From CAYXZQ01 sp963717515 (GTDB lineage Archaea > Nanobdellota > Nanobdellia > Woesearchaeales > DSVV01), in contig OY970338.1 in assembly GCA_963717515.1 (NCBI GenBank), positions 558,001-622,000 of the forward strand: a DNA stretch of 64,000 nt, written 5' to 3'. Each line of letters starts with the position of its first letter. Position 1 is the stretch's first letter. Below the pieces are notes generated by a model. That model did no database searches, was not told the DNA's origin, and saw only the letters and a list, made by a program, of their open reading frames with translations. Shown piece after piece: positions 10,453-18,994 of the stretch. Made by a program: the position numbers and the translations under genes.

Positions 10453-10543
10453 TACGGCAGCCGGGATTCGAACCCGGATAACGACCTCTCTCCTCAAAAT
10501 TATGGTTGGGAGGGTCGTGTCTTAGCCGTTGGACCACTGCCGT
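10453..10543 (-). tRNA. tRNA-Gly (CCC) with a 19-nt intron
   Basis: A full cloverleaf can be drawn on the minus strand. The 7-bp acceptor is ACGGCAG/CTGCCGT, the anticodon stem CGACC/GGTCG and the T arm CCGGG-TTCGAAT-CCCGG, with discriminator A. The anticodon loop is enlarged. A bulge-helix-bulge fold, with CTCC pairing GGAG, places a 19-nt intron at the standard 37/38 site and leaves the loop CTCCCAA, so the anticodon is CCC. No CCA is encoded. The A1-U72 first pair is unusual for glycine, so the identity is likely but not certain. Confidence 0.85.
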
Positions 10544-10608
10544 GTGCTCCCCCGGAAATACAACCTAAATAAAAAGTTTTTTATATATGAGCGCAATGTC
10601 TGGATGAT

Positions 10609-11118
10609 ATGTTCGACTCGATAATATCCATCATCCTGTTGATTGTCGCTCTGGTCGTGCTCTTCAAGATAATCAAGAGCATAGTCAAGGTAGCAATCAC
10701 AGGCGTATTGATAATCCTCGTCATAAGCGCCATCCTCGGCCTTGTGATAAACCAGAACATAGGCAGCCTGAAAGAGACCACAAAAAGCAGTCATGTCCTC
10801 TATCTGGAAGCACAGGGCGGGAGCATGGTATCCGGGTACGAGAACAACCAGACTATAGGCCCTGAGATACTGCAGGGCTATGATCCAATGTACTTGAAAG
10901 GGGACCTCAAGGGCATCAGGGGCGACTATGACATGGCGATAATATTCAATGACAAGCAGGTGGCGGATCCGCAGGCATATATCCATGACACAGACATACC
11001 TTCGCTATATACTGAATTCAAGAACGGCAATATCATCAAATATCCTAACGGCATCCTCTTCTCGATCGCTGAGATGGCCCCTTCCTGGCTTGTCAAGCCC
11101 GCCCTATGGGTGCTCTGA
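10609..11118 (+). CDS. Small membrane protein of unknown function
   Basis: This is a 169-residue protein whose first 50 residues form two hydrophobic stretches, SIISIILLIVALVVLFKII and VAITGVLIILVISAILGLVI, separated by a short basic segment. A soluble domain of about 115 residues follows, probably outside the cell, with no cysteines and no motif I recognise. A TATA box at 10577-10589 lies about 22 nt before the ATG, which supports a leaderless transcript and this start. It stands alone between tRNA-Gly and a convergent zinc-ribbon gene. Confidence 0.7.
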   Translation: MFDSIISIILLIVALVVLFKIIKSIVKVAITGVLIILVISAILGLVINQNIGSLKETTKSSHVLYLEAQGGSMVSGYENNQTIGPEILQGYDPMYLKGDLKGIRGDYDMAIIFNDKQVADPQAYIHDTDIPSLYTEFKNGNIIKYPNGILFSIAEMAPSWLVKPALWVL

Positions 11119-11170
11119 TTTTTTGCGGATTTTTCTGAAATGATACTGCACAACAGACAGAATCACTATC

Positions 11171-11356
11171 CTAATCCAGAAGAAGCATGTCTATGTTCAC
11201 GAACTGCTTATACTTGTTCCTGTCATTGATTTCCCTTGCAGCCCTGAACTCATCATCTGTCGGCTGCCTGCGAAGGCCGTCTATGAACCCGCACCTGTTG
11301 CACTGCCCGGCCGGCGGAACCTTGTTCCTGCAAAAATCACACTCTTTCAATGCCAT
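11171..11356 (-). CDS. Small zinc-ribbon protein
   Basis: This is a 61-residue protein with two CxxC knuckles near its N-terminus (CDFC at residues 6-9 and CNRC at 18-21), which together make a zinc ribbon. The remainder is a charged helix. Such mini zinc ribbons are common in archaea and often have no assigned role; protein or nucleic-acid contact is likely. A TATA-like AAATTTAAATC on the minus strand about 25-30 bp upstream of the ATG supports expression. Confidence 0.68.
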   Translation of the reverse strand: MALKECDFCRNKVPPAGQCNRCGFIDGLRRQPTDDEFRAAREINDRNKYKQFVNIDMLLLD

Positions 11357-11526
11357 GATAGGCGTGATTCATCCATCAGATTTAAATTTTACTGTTTTTA
11401 TTGCATATCTGGACAATGCAGGATGCCTGGAGAAAACCGCATACAAAACCGCAAACTATAAATAACAGGTTGCCTTAGGATTTATAGAGCATCTGATAAT
11501 CAACAGAGCAAAAAAAGAGGCGGAAA

Positions 11527-11955
11527 ATGCAGGTCTTCAAGGTCGAGCAGTGGATGAACAAAAATGTCATTACTATCACCAGGGACAGCCCTGCAAGCGA
11601 GGCTGCTGTTCTCATGAGAAAGCACAATATCGGCTGCCTCATAGTCGAAGATAACCAACATCCAATAGGAATTGTCACAGAACGAGACCTTGTAAGAAAA
11701 GTCCTTGCAGTAAGGCGCAACCCTGACGAGACGAGGATTAATGAACTGATGAGCATGAGCATTGTCACTGTGGATGTCGGCATGGACATAAAGGATGTCA
11801 GCAGCACCATGGTCAAGCATAATATCAAGAAGGTCCCTGTGGTCGAGGAGGGCAGGCTTAAAGGAATAGTGACGACGACAGACATAGTGAAGATAATGGC
11901 TCAGTTCAACAAGCTCTATGATGCGAGGGAGATAATAGAGCTCAGCGGGAAATGA
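11527..11955 (+). CDS. Two-CBS-domain protein
   Basis: This is a 142-residue protein made almost entirely of two CBS domains, at residues of about 8-62 and 72-130. Each repeat shows the expected pattern: an inner sequence such as AAVLMRKHNIGCLIVEDNQHPIGIVTERDLV, then DVSSTMVKHNIKKVPVVEEGRLKGIVTTTDIVKI. A CBS pair forms a Bateman module that binds adenosine nucleotides and acts as an energy or ligand sensor. There is no attached catalytic domain, so it probably works on a partner protein. A TATA box at about 11457-11466 and a purine-rich stretch before the ATG fit a short-leader transcript. The partner is unknown. Confidence 0.9.
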   Translation: MQVFKVEQWMNKNVITITRDSPASEAAVLMRKHNIGCLIVEDNQHPIGIVTERDLVRKVLAVRRNPDETRINELMSMSIVTVDVGMDIKDVSSTMVKHNIKKVPVVEEGRLKGIVTTTDIVKIMAQFNKLYDAREIIELSGK

Positions 11956-12015
11956 TTCTGAAAACAGGCAATAAGACAGAGAATAAACAGATAGAGAATA
12001 AACAATAAAGCTCGC

Positions 12016-12327
12016 TTACTTGAACTCGACTTTCTTCGCCCTTATGCCGTACTTCTGGGTATGCTGCTTCTTGCATACGCTGCATTCGTAGCGGAAATCA
12101 GTCTTCTTCGACTGCTTTGCACCTGTCATCTTGAATTTTGAGAGGGCCGGCTTGCTTCCCCTGGTCCCGAGATTGCCTTTTCCCTTATTGAAGCCCCTTC
12201 GCTTCTGGGAGCCCATGCTGAGCGGGTGGGCTGAGCCCGGCGTCTTCTTCTTAGCCTGGGTCACCTTGTGCTCTGTATGCTTCTTGCAGTACGGGCAGAG
12301 CCTCTTCACTGTCTTTGGTACTTTCAT
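12016..12327 (-). CDS. rpl44e: Ribosomal protein L44e
   Basis: The product of 103 residues begins MKVPKTVKRLCPYCKKHTEHK and ends in a second zinc knuckle (CSVCKKQHTQKYGIRAKKVEFK). The two CxxC pairs and the central GxxKRRGFNKGKGNLGTRG segment are diagnostic for L44e, a large-subunit protein near the E site. The frame stays open upstream to 12405, but the ATG at 12327 gives the family length and follows a TATA box (12348-12360, minus strand) at the right distance. The gene lies just downstream of GINS51 but appears to have its own promoter. Confidence 0.95.
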   Translation of the reverse strand: MKVPKTVKRLCPYCKKHTEHKVTQAKKKTPGSAHPLSMGSQKRRGFNKGKGNLGTRGSKPALSKFKMTGAKQSKKTDFRYECSVCKKQHTQKYGIRAKKVEFK

Positions 12328-12413
12328 CCTGGGCTGCAAGAAAAGGAGGTTATTTATAAAAGTTTCTCTCTCAGGATACAGGCTGCAATCATTCCTGAAA
12401 AGCATTCATAGAC

Positions 12414-13089
12414 TCATCCCTGCTCTATCTCCTCAACCCTATTCTTGGTTATGAGAATCCGCGCTATCTCAGAAGGCAGCGTCGCTATCTCATCCTTTCC
12501 GAAGGGCCCGTATGTCTCAAGCTCCTTTCCAAGGCCTTGGCACAGGCAGCAGGAATCGGACAAGGACAGTCGGTTTTTGTGCCTGTCCGGGCTTAACTTC
12601 AGCAGGCTTATCATCCGGCTTATCTTCCATGCCAGTCAATGCTATGGATGCTTCAACCTTGGGCAGCCTCGCCTGGACAATATTACTGAGTATCCCTGCC
12701 CTGTACTTGTCAAGAAGCCCCTTCAATTCATCGTAGAACAGCTTTTCCTCATCAAGGAGCCTGCTCATGTCTATTATGTCAGAGCCTGTACGGGATTTTG
12801 AGAGGGCCATGTTTATTATCTTCCTTTCACGCTTCTCATAGAGCTCCTTTAGGATCTTCCTTACATTCTCAAGCTGGATCCTGTTCTTCTGCTGCTGGGA
12901 CGCAGTGAGCATGCCAGAGCCCTCCCCGGATCTCATTATCTCTTTTTTTGATTCAATGTACTTGACCAGGTCCCTGAAGAAATCCTGGCTGAACTCCTGA
13001 AGCTCTTCGCGGTTCTTTTCCCTTCTTAGGAGCTCGTATAGGGTCTCATAAGTGATATTTATCTCATTTTCCCTGGTTTTTTCATTCAT
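12414..13089 (-). CDS. GINS complex subunit (Gins51-like), frameshifted
   Basis: The first frame (13089 to 12517) encodes an alpha-helical A domain and the start of the small beta-rich B domain (KPTVLVRFLLPVP). The second frame (to 12414) supplies the rest of the B domain, ETYGPFGKDEIATLP followed by SEIARILITKNRVEEIE. The YGPF...D.ATLP motif and A-then-B order are characteristic of archaeal Gins51, which joins the MCM helicase and a RecJ-like protein in the replicative CMG complex. One surplus base between about 12520 and 12535, in a region of short A, G and T runs, explains the break. Since the gene should be essential, a sequence error is likely. It diverges from the radical SAM gene. Confidence 0.82.
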
Positions 13090-13110
13090 ATGACATGGGT
13101 TTTTAGGGGA

Positions 13111-13130
13111 ATATAAATATTTTTATATAC
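13111..13130. promoter_or_regulatory. Back-to-back TATA boxes
   Basis: The A/T block between the GINS gene (start 13089) and the radical SAM gene (start 13155) reads as a TATA box in both directions, each about 22-25 nt from its start codon. Both genes therefore look leaderless. Confidence 0.55.
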
Positions 13131-13154
13131 AGCCCAGGGATTCCAGCTGTCATA

Positions 13155-14357
13155 ATGGCAGAAATCAGGTTTGAGGATATCAGGTTCAGGGCTGAAAAGA
13201 CCTGCGTGAGGGCAGTTTTCCAGGACATGTACTATTTTGACCTGGGAATTGACCAGCTCAGGGAGATAGGAGAGTTCAGGGTCGAAGACGGCGCACTGGT
13301 ATTCCAGGCCCCTGAAAAAAAGGTGCGGAACAAGCTAAATATCCTCATAAACAGGGGGTTTTTAGGGCTTAAGAGCCTGATGAGCGGCAAAAGCACAGTA
13401 TATATCCACAGGAATTCAGGGATTCCTCTGATCGGCTCGAAGTATTTCGGGATAATAGACAGGAACACGACGATTGTCGAGCTCCGGCCTGCAACCGGAT
13501 GCAATATGGGGTGCATCTACTGCTCAATCGATGAAGGCAAGGCAAGCAGGAGCCTTGTGGATTATTTTGTCGAGAAGGACTACCTCATGCAGGAGCTGAA
13601 AAAACTCCTGACAGTGAAGGAATGCAATGGAGTCGAGATATACATCAACCCATACGGCGAGCCCATGCTCTACAGGCCGATTGTCCAGCTTGTAAGGGAT
13701 CTCTCAGAAGTCCCGAGCATCAGGAGGATATCGCTCAATACCAACGGGACATTGCTCACAGAATGGATCATCGATTCCCTGGCAGAGGCTGGCCTTTCCC
13801 TGCTGATAGTATCACTTAATTCCCTTGACAATGCCCTTGCAGATAAGATTGCCGGCTGCAGCTATAATGTTTCCCATGTGCTTGAGATGATAAAATATGC
13901 TGCAAATGAGATGGAAGTGCATATCGCCCCTGTATACCTTCCAGGGCTCAATGACAAAGAGATAGAGAAGCTCATTAATTACAGTAAAGAGCATGGCATG
14001 AAGACATATATACAGAATTATCTTGTGTACAGGCATGGCAGGAGGCCTGTGAGGCCGATGAGCATGGATGATTTCTATAAAAGATTAGAATCATGGGAAA
14101 AGGACTCCGGCATGAAGCTCAGGGTAGAGGCTGATGACCTTGGCGTCACTACGACAAAGCCGCTTGCAAACCCTTTCAGGAAAGGCGAGACTGTCCAGGC
14201 AGCCATAGTCTGTCCGGGAAGGAACAGGGAAGAGATGCTTGCTTCTGCAAAAGGCAGGGTCATACAGGTATCCGGCTGCCGGAGAAGTTCAGGAAGGATT
14301 TCAGTCAAAATCACGAGAATAAAGCACAATCTGATTTCTGGGATATATAAAAATTAA
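13155..14357 (+). CDS. Radical SAM protein (COG2100-like)
   Basis: This is a 400-residue radical SAM enzyme. The iron-sulfur cysteines lie in CNMGCIYC (Cys116, 120 and 123), followed by a TIM-barrel region with YINPYGEPML and SLNTNGTLLTEWI. The N-terminal 110 residues are an extra domain. The last 60 residues (AKGRVIQVSG, ISVKITRIKHNLISGIY) look like a TRAM-type RNA-binding beta barrel. This layout resembles the archaeal COG2100 group of predicted Fe-S oxidoreductases, whose substrate is unknown to me. The TRAM-like end suggests an RNA or RNP substrate; that is an inference. Its stop is followed by an A/T-rich stretch facing the convergent S-layer gene. Confidence 0.82.
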   Translation: MAEIRFEDIRFRAEKTCVRAVFQDMYYFDLGIDQLREIGEFRVEDGALVFQAPEKKVRNKLNILINRGFLGLKSLMSGKSTVYIHRNSGIPLIGSKYFGIIDRNTTIVELRPATGCNMGCIYCSIDEGKASRSLVDYFVEKDYLMQELKKLLTVKECNGVEIYINPYGEPMLYRPIVQLVRDLSEVPSIRRISLNTNGTLLTEWIIDSLAEAGLSLLIVSLNSLDNALADKIAGCSYNVSHVLEMIKYAANEMEVHIAPVYLPGLNDKEIEKLINYSKEHGMKTYIQNYLVYRHGRRPVRPMSMDDFYKRLESWEKDSGMKLRVEADDLGVTTTKPLANPFRKGETVQAAIVCPGRNREEMLASAKGRVIQVSGCRRSSGRISVKITRIKHNLISGIYKN

Positions 14358-14375
14358 AAAAAAAATTTAAAAATT

Positions 14376-16874
14376 TTATTCCTGAGTGTCGTCAACCATC
14401 GATGCATCCGTGGTGGTTGTTGTAGTCGTGGTGGTTGTTGTGGTCGTTGCTGTTACAGGAGCTACTTTCAGCGCACTTTCGCTGACTGTCGTTGCTTCCA
14501 TCTGCATCCCTGTCAGAGCATAGTTGTCGTAGTTCTGCAGGATCTCTGATGCAAGCTTCGTGTCCTGGCCAGTACCGCCTGCTACAATCAATGCTACATT
14601 GTTTCCGTTCTGGAAAAGCTGCAATAGAGCCTTGCCTTCCTCGAAACCCTGGTAGCATACCTCTGGATTGCCCAGCAGTGCTGCTGTAAGCGAGTTTGCG
14701 CACGGTCCGCCAACACTGATCACATTCGTCGTCTGATACGTTGATAAGACTTCTGTATCAAACTTGTTCACTGTTGATGGAATCGGGTTCAAAGTCTCGC
14801 TTGTGGTACATCCTTCACCGCTGCCCTCAACTGTTGCTAGAGCTGCTGATGTAGGTGCAACATAGACGTCACCGCTTACCCAGTCGTCCGGATGGACGAT
14901 TGTCAGGTCATCCTGGTTCTCCTTGTCGTACTCGACTATTGAGCCGTACTCGGTTGCCCATCTCTTGTTGTCGTTGTCCGTGTCAGACAGATCAAATCCG
15001 CCAACACCGCCGAAGAAATGGTCACCTGCTCCAACAGATACGAAGGTCGGATTCTGAATCTCAAGCGACTTGTCTGAAGTACTGTCGTATGCAATCACAG
15101 TCGTTATTGTGTTCAAATAATCCGAATTTATGGATGAACCGTCATTCTCTTTCCATGCAATGGTGATGTTGCCGCCAGCATCGCTGAATGTGGTCATCTG
15201 AGCACCGTAGTCTGACTCTATTGTCGCCGGGTTGCCGAGTGTTGCGTCACTTATCATCACAGTCCCAGCTGTCTCGTCAACAGTGACTGCCAGTGTCCCT
15301 ACACCTGAGATATAGACATCACTTGCTCCGTTGGAGTAGTCATTGTCCTTGTCCAGGGTGTCGTAGGTTATGTCCAGGAAGTCAATCTTGTTGTTCGACG
15401 TGTCTATGTTGTCAATCTTCAGGACATGCGCTTCCTTGTTCTTTACGACAAGCCACTCAGAGTCCTCACAGTCTTTGACATCTGCTGTTCCAAGGTCACA
15501 GACATTGTATCCTTGGTAATGCAACAGCTTCGAGTCATAATCGTCGCCGAATACCAAATCGGTATTTGAGCTGGCTGTTTCATTCAAGACATACGGAATT
15601 GTCACTTTCTTGCCGTCTGTGTTCATGAATGTCAGCTCGCCGTCAGATGAGCTTGCTGTCATCTCGATGTCCTCAGTCGTCTTTGCTACTCCGCCGAAGA
15701 CGAACTTGAAGTTCCCGAATACAGGGTCTACAAGCTCATCGCCAGGTGCAAGGTATGTCTTGTCCTCAGGTGTCCATGAAATGGTCAGTCCTGTCCATTC
15801 CCCTGCTGTAGGAGTTGCAGTGCTGTCTGATGCTAGTGTCACTTCAGAGCCGTCGATGTCCTTTCCAGCCTTCTGCACCTTCTGCCCGTCCTCAAGGACA
15901 AGCTCGTCAGCACCGATAAAGACCTTGCAGACATCTGCGTCATAGTCGACATTGTGCACAGCTGTTGCATCTGTCACACCAAGGGTGACTCCGCTCACTG
16001 TCTGGGTATCATCAACATCTACCCATACAGTCGAACCGTCGACATCGAAACCGCACTTGGTCCCATCATCGTTGACATCCACCATAGTGATTGTATGGTC
16101 GACACCATCGATGGTCTGCGTCACAGACTGTCCCTGGGTAAGCCACATGACAGAGTCTCCTGCCATGAGGGTCAGCTTGTCCAGGATGTGACTTGAATCA
16201 AAGTGTGCATCCGTTATCGTGTACTCCTGGCCCTGCATCATTATTGTCGAACTCTCGAAATCTGCTGATGCTCCAGAATCTGTAACATACTCCACAGGCG
16301 AGTCGAACTCAAGCACATATTCATATGCAGGAGTAACTGACTTGTCAGAGAAATACAGATAGGTTCCTGCATCTGCTGCACCGTCGTCATCCTGTAGATA
16401 TGACATTGTGCCTGTGCCGTCCACAAAGTTCAGTACCTGGGTGTAATCCTGGTCATTCTTTGTGTCTCCTTCTGACTCGCTGTACGTGGCATCAGCAAGG
16501 ATGTTAGGCAGGTCGCCGTTATCCAGGGTGTCCTGCACATCAGCTATAGATACACCATAGCTCATGTGCGTGTTGCTCTTGTCTATCTTCACTCCATCGC
16601 TGACCGAGGTCGTCGATGTCTGAGCAGCTCCGCAGACCGTTGTCTTTGTCACTGCAGCCTTCTGCAGACCCAATGCAATATTAACCGCTCCTATGGAGTC
16701 GATCGAGTTTGCATTCTTGCCCACTACTATAAGTCCATCGAACTGTCCGTTCTTGATGAACATGTTCGGGTAGTTGGCTAGGTCTACGGCCATTGCTCCC
16801 ATCAGTGTAGCGCCCAACATTGTTGCGCCGACGCCGATTGCAGCAATCCTCTTAATTGCCTTCTTCACCTTCAT
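14376..16874 (-). CDS. S-layer protein
   Basis: This 832-residue protein starts with a basic signal peptide (MKVKKAIKRIAAIGVG, then a hydrophobic run ending MGAMA) and continues ANYPNMFIKNGQFDGLIVVG. That opening is typical of S-layer proteins in methanococci and DPANN archaea. Many Asp/Thr-rich beta domains follow. A C-terminal segment (VISVGGPCANSLTAALLG) resembles the conserved end of the same family. The last 27 residues hold 13 consecutive threonines and an acidic tip, a likely O-glycosylated stalk. It should be the main cell-wall lattice protein. A perfect GGAGGTG site lies 5 nt upstream of the ATG, and the 5' region is unusually long, both fitting very high expression. Confidence 0.9.
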   Translation of the reverse strand: MKVKKAIKRIAAIGVGATMLGATLMGAMAVDLANYPNMFIKNGQFDGLIVVGKNANSIDSIGAVNIALGLQKAAVTKTTVCGAAQTSTTSVSDGVKIDKSNTHMSYGVSIADVQDTLDNGDLPNILADATYSESEGDTKNDQDYTQVLNFVDGTGTMSYLQDDDGAADAGTYLYFSDKSVTPAYEYVLEFDSPVEYVTDSGASADFESSTIMMQGQEYTITDAHFDSSHILDKLTLMAGDSVMWLTQGQSVTQTIDGVDHTITMVDVNDDGTKCGFDVDGSTVWVDVDDTQTVSGVTLGVTDATAVHNVDYDADVCKVFIGADELVLEDGQKVQKAGKDIDGSEVTLASDSTATPTAGEWTGLTISWTPEDKTYLAPGDELVDPVFGNFKFVFGGVAKTTEDIEMTASSSDGELTFMNTDGKKVTIPYVLNETASSNTDLVFGDDYDSKLLHYQGYNVCDLGTADVKDCEDSEWLVVKNKEAHVLKIDNIDTSNNKIDFLDITYDTLDKDNDYSNGASDVYISGVGTLAVTVDETAGTVMISDATLGNPATIESDYGAQMTTFSDAGGNITIAWKENDGSSINSDYLNTITTVIAYDSTSDKSLEIQNPTFVSVGAGDHFFGGVGGFDLSDTDNDNKRWATEYGSIVEYDKENQDDLTIVHPDDWVSGDVYVAPTSAALATVEGSGEGCTTSETLNPIPSTVNKFDTEVLSTYQTTNVISVGGPCANSLTAALLGNPEVCYQGFEEGKALLQLFQNGNNVALIVAGGTGQDTKLASEILQNYDNYALTGMQMEATTVSESALKVAPVTATTTTTTTTTTTTTDASMVDDTQE

Positions 16875-16879
16875 ATTAA

Positions 16880-16966
16880 CACCTCCGTGTTTGGTTTTTA
16901 GGCCACCTTAAACTTGGAATCGCCCGTTATGGGTTCTTCCCAAGGACTTATTCGTCCTATATAAAG
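16880..16966 (-). promoter_or_regulatory. S-layer promoter and ribosome binding site
   Basis: Read on the minus strand, GGAGGTG lies at 16886-16880, 5 nt before the start codon at 16874. A TATA box (CTTTATATAGG) lies at about 16966-16956. With initiation about 25 bp downstream, the leader would be about 55 nt, unlike the leaderless pattern of many neighbours. Confidence 0.7.
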
Positions 16967-17650
16967 TTTACTGTAGGTAGTAAATTCTACGCTCGGGATA
17001 ATGAAAAACCTTCTTTATAAAGTTTTCGAACAAAAATGTCTCACTTTGGACCCATGATTTGATTACAGCCCTTCTATCCGTCAAATTCAACCGCTCTGGT
17101 CGTTTGTTACTTTCAGATAGGTACAAAGTTTCATGGCCTCCTTATTTATAAATGGGGATAATTTTGCTTTCCTGATATATATAGTTTGTGCATGAATGAT
17201 GAAGCCATAAAATTCATGCCGCATATATTATATACCATAAAGCTATAATGCTATAGCCACAATCATCCGAACTGGTCAGACATCTTATAATATTATATCA
17301 TGGAACCATATTTTGGTATTTTATGGTATTTATAATGGTGTCATAATTACACTGCACTGATAAGGCATTTAATCCACAGTCATGCATCTGTCATCTGTCC
17401 CTGACGCATGATATGTACCCAATGATCAGCTTATCCCCATCTATATATAGTATATGTAGCATATTATCATCCCGGAGAAAATTCCGCTGCGCGTAATTCT
17501 CAATAATTTCAGGCTGGCTCCTGGAAACCATGACAGCTTCCCTATAATATATATAGGTGCCTGCCGTATCTTGCACAACACGCAAATCCAACAGGAGCTT
17601 TAAAATCAAAAGAATTAAATACTACATCGCTTTCCCGAATTTACGTTCTT
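16967..17650. other. Long intergenic region upstream of the S-layer gene
   Basis: About 680 bp hold no gene I can support. Two more TATA-like elements face the S-layer gene: a palindromic CTTTATAAAG near 17013-17023 and ATTTATAAAT near 17143-17152. They may be extra promoters. The stretch from 17180 to 17340 is A/T-rich with overlapping variants of TATGGTAT and ATAATG. A box at about 17613-17622 serves the ATP-grasp gene on the plus strand. A 72-codon minus-strand frame at 17391-17609 starts with TTG and looks like noise. Confidence 0.5.
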
Positions 17651-18988
17651 ATGGCAGGAAATAACAACCGGAACAACGGGAAAAATAACATCAAGAATTT
17701 CTCCCCGAAAAAATTCTTATTCATAACAATCGATGCGCTGTGCGGCGACCTCGCATGGCAGATAAGAAAAGAGGGTCACGAGGTAAAGTTCTATACAAAG
17801 GCTGAAAGCGACAAGGAAGTCGGAGATGGGTTCTTCACGAAAGTCGATGACTGGGAGAGCGAGGTCAGCTGGGCTGATGTCATAATATTCGATGATGTAC
17901 TCGGCCAGGGAACCATCGCAAGAAAGCTGAGGAGGAAGGGAAAATATGTCATCGGCGGCACGCCTTATACAGACAGGCTTGAGGACAACAGGTCGTTCGG
18001 CCAGGAGCAGCTGAAGAAATTCAAGGTTCCCATAATCCCGTACCGGACTTTCAGGAGCTTTAGCGAGGCGATAAAATTCGTCAAGCACAACCCGAACAGG
18101 TATGTGATAAAGCCCTCCGGTGAGGCGCAGAACCTCAAGGGCCTACTCTTTGTGGGCGAGGAGGATGACGGCAGGGATGTAATCCAGGTCCTCAATGACT
18201 ACAAGAACGCCTGGGCAAAGAAGATACCCTCGTTCCAGCTCCAGAGGAGGGTTTCTGGAGTCGAAGTGGCAGTCGGCGCATTCTTCAATGGAAAGGAGTT
18301 CCTCTATCCGATAAATGTCAATTTCGAGCATAAGAAGCTTTTTCCCGGAAACCTCGGGCCAAGCACAGGCGAGATGGGCACATCAATGTTCTGGAGCGGA
18401 CCTAACAAGATATTCAACCACACGCTGAAGAAATTCGAGGCAAAGCTCGCAGAGGAGAAGTATGTAGGGTACATAGACCTCAACTGCATAGTGAACAATC
18501 ACGGCATCTACCCTCTTGAATGGACGACAAGGTTCGGCTATCCTACAATAAGCATCCAGCAGGAAGGCATGCTCACGCCGATAGGTTTTTTCATGTACGA
18601 GCTTGCAAGGGGAGGCAACCCGAAGTTCAAGACAAAGAGCGGGTTCCAGGTGGGCGTGAGGATTGTGGTCCCACCTTTCCCTTATTCAGACAAGGAGACT
18701 TTCGACGTCAAGTCAAAGGATTCCATAATATTCTTCAAGAAGGAGGCTGAAGGTGTCCATATAGAGGATGTCAAGAAGGTCAAGAAGGAATGGCTGATAA
18801 CCGGCGAGTCAGGTGTCGTGCTGATTGTCTGCGGATGCGGCCAGACAATGAAGCAGGCTCAGCAGCAGGCATATTCAAGGATCAAGAACATCAAGATACC
18901 GCACATGTACTACAGGACAGACATAGGCGACAGCTGGTTCGAGGACAGCGACAGGCTGCACAACTGGGGCTACCTGCGGGAACTATAA
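17651..18988 (+). CDS. PurD-like ATP-grasp ligase
   Basis: This is a 445-residue protein of the phosphoribosylamine-glycine ligase (PurD) type. An N-terminal Rossmann-like domain (FLFITIDALCGDLAW) is followed by ATP-grasp elements: RYVIKPSGEAQNLKG, GNLGPSTGEMGT and LEWTTRFGYPT. The C-terminus has YRTDIGDSW, typical of PurD. The family couples ATP hydrolysis to amide bond formation. It deviates from textbook PurD: a 20-residue Asn/Lys-rich start, FGYP where most PurD proteins have FGDPE, and no other purine genes nearby. It could be a true GAR synthetase or a relative with another substrate. It is the first gene of a local group with a second ATP-grasp enzyme. Confidence 0.82.
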   Translation: MAGNNNRNNGKNNIKNFSPKKFLFITIDALCGDLAWQIRKEGHEVKFYTKAESDKEVGDGFFTKVDDWESEVSWADVIIFDDVLGQGTIARKLRRKGKYVIGGTPYTDRLEDNRSFGQEQLKKFKVPIIPYRTFRSFSEAIKFVKHNPNRYVIKPSGEAQNLKGLLFVGEEDDGRDVIQVLNDYKNAWAKKIPSFQLQRRVSGVEVAVGAFFNGKEFLYPINVNFEHKKLFPGNLGPSTGEMGTSMFWSGPNKIFNHTLKKFEAKLAEEKYVGYIDLNCIVNNHGIYPLEWTTRFGYPTISIQQEGMLTPIGFFMYELARGGNPKFKTKSGFQVGVRIVVPPFPYSDKETFDVKSKDSIIFFKKEAEGVHIEDVKKVKKEWLITGESGVVLIVCGCGQTMKQAQQQAYSRIKNIKIPHMYYRTDIGDSWFEDSDRLHNWGYLREL

Positions 18989-18994
18989 GCTTTT

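Noticed and set aside
17391..17609. A 72-codon minus-strand frame in the long S-layer upstream region
   Set aside because: It starts with TTG, has no ribosome site, lies in A/T-rich regulatory sequence and has no recognisable domain.
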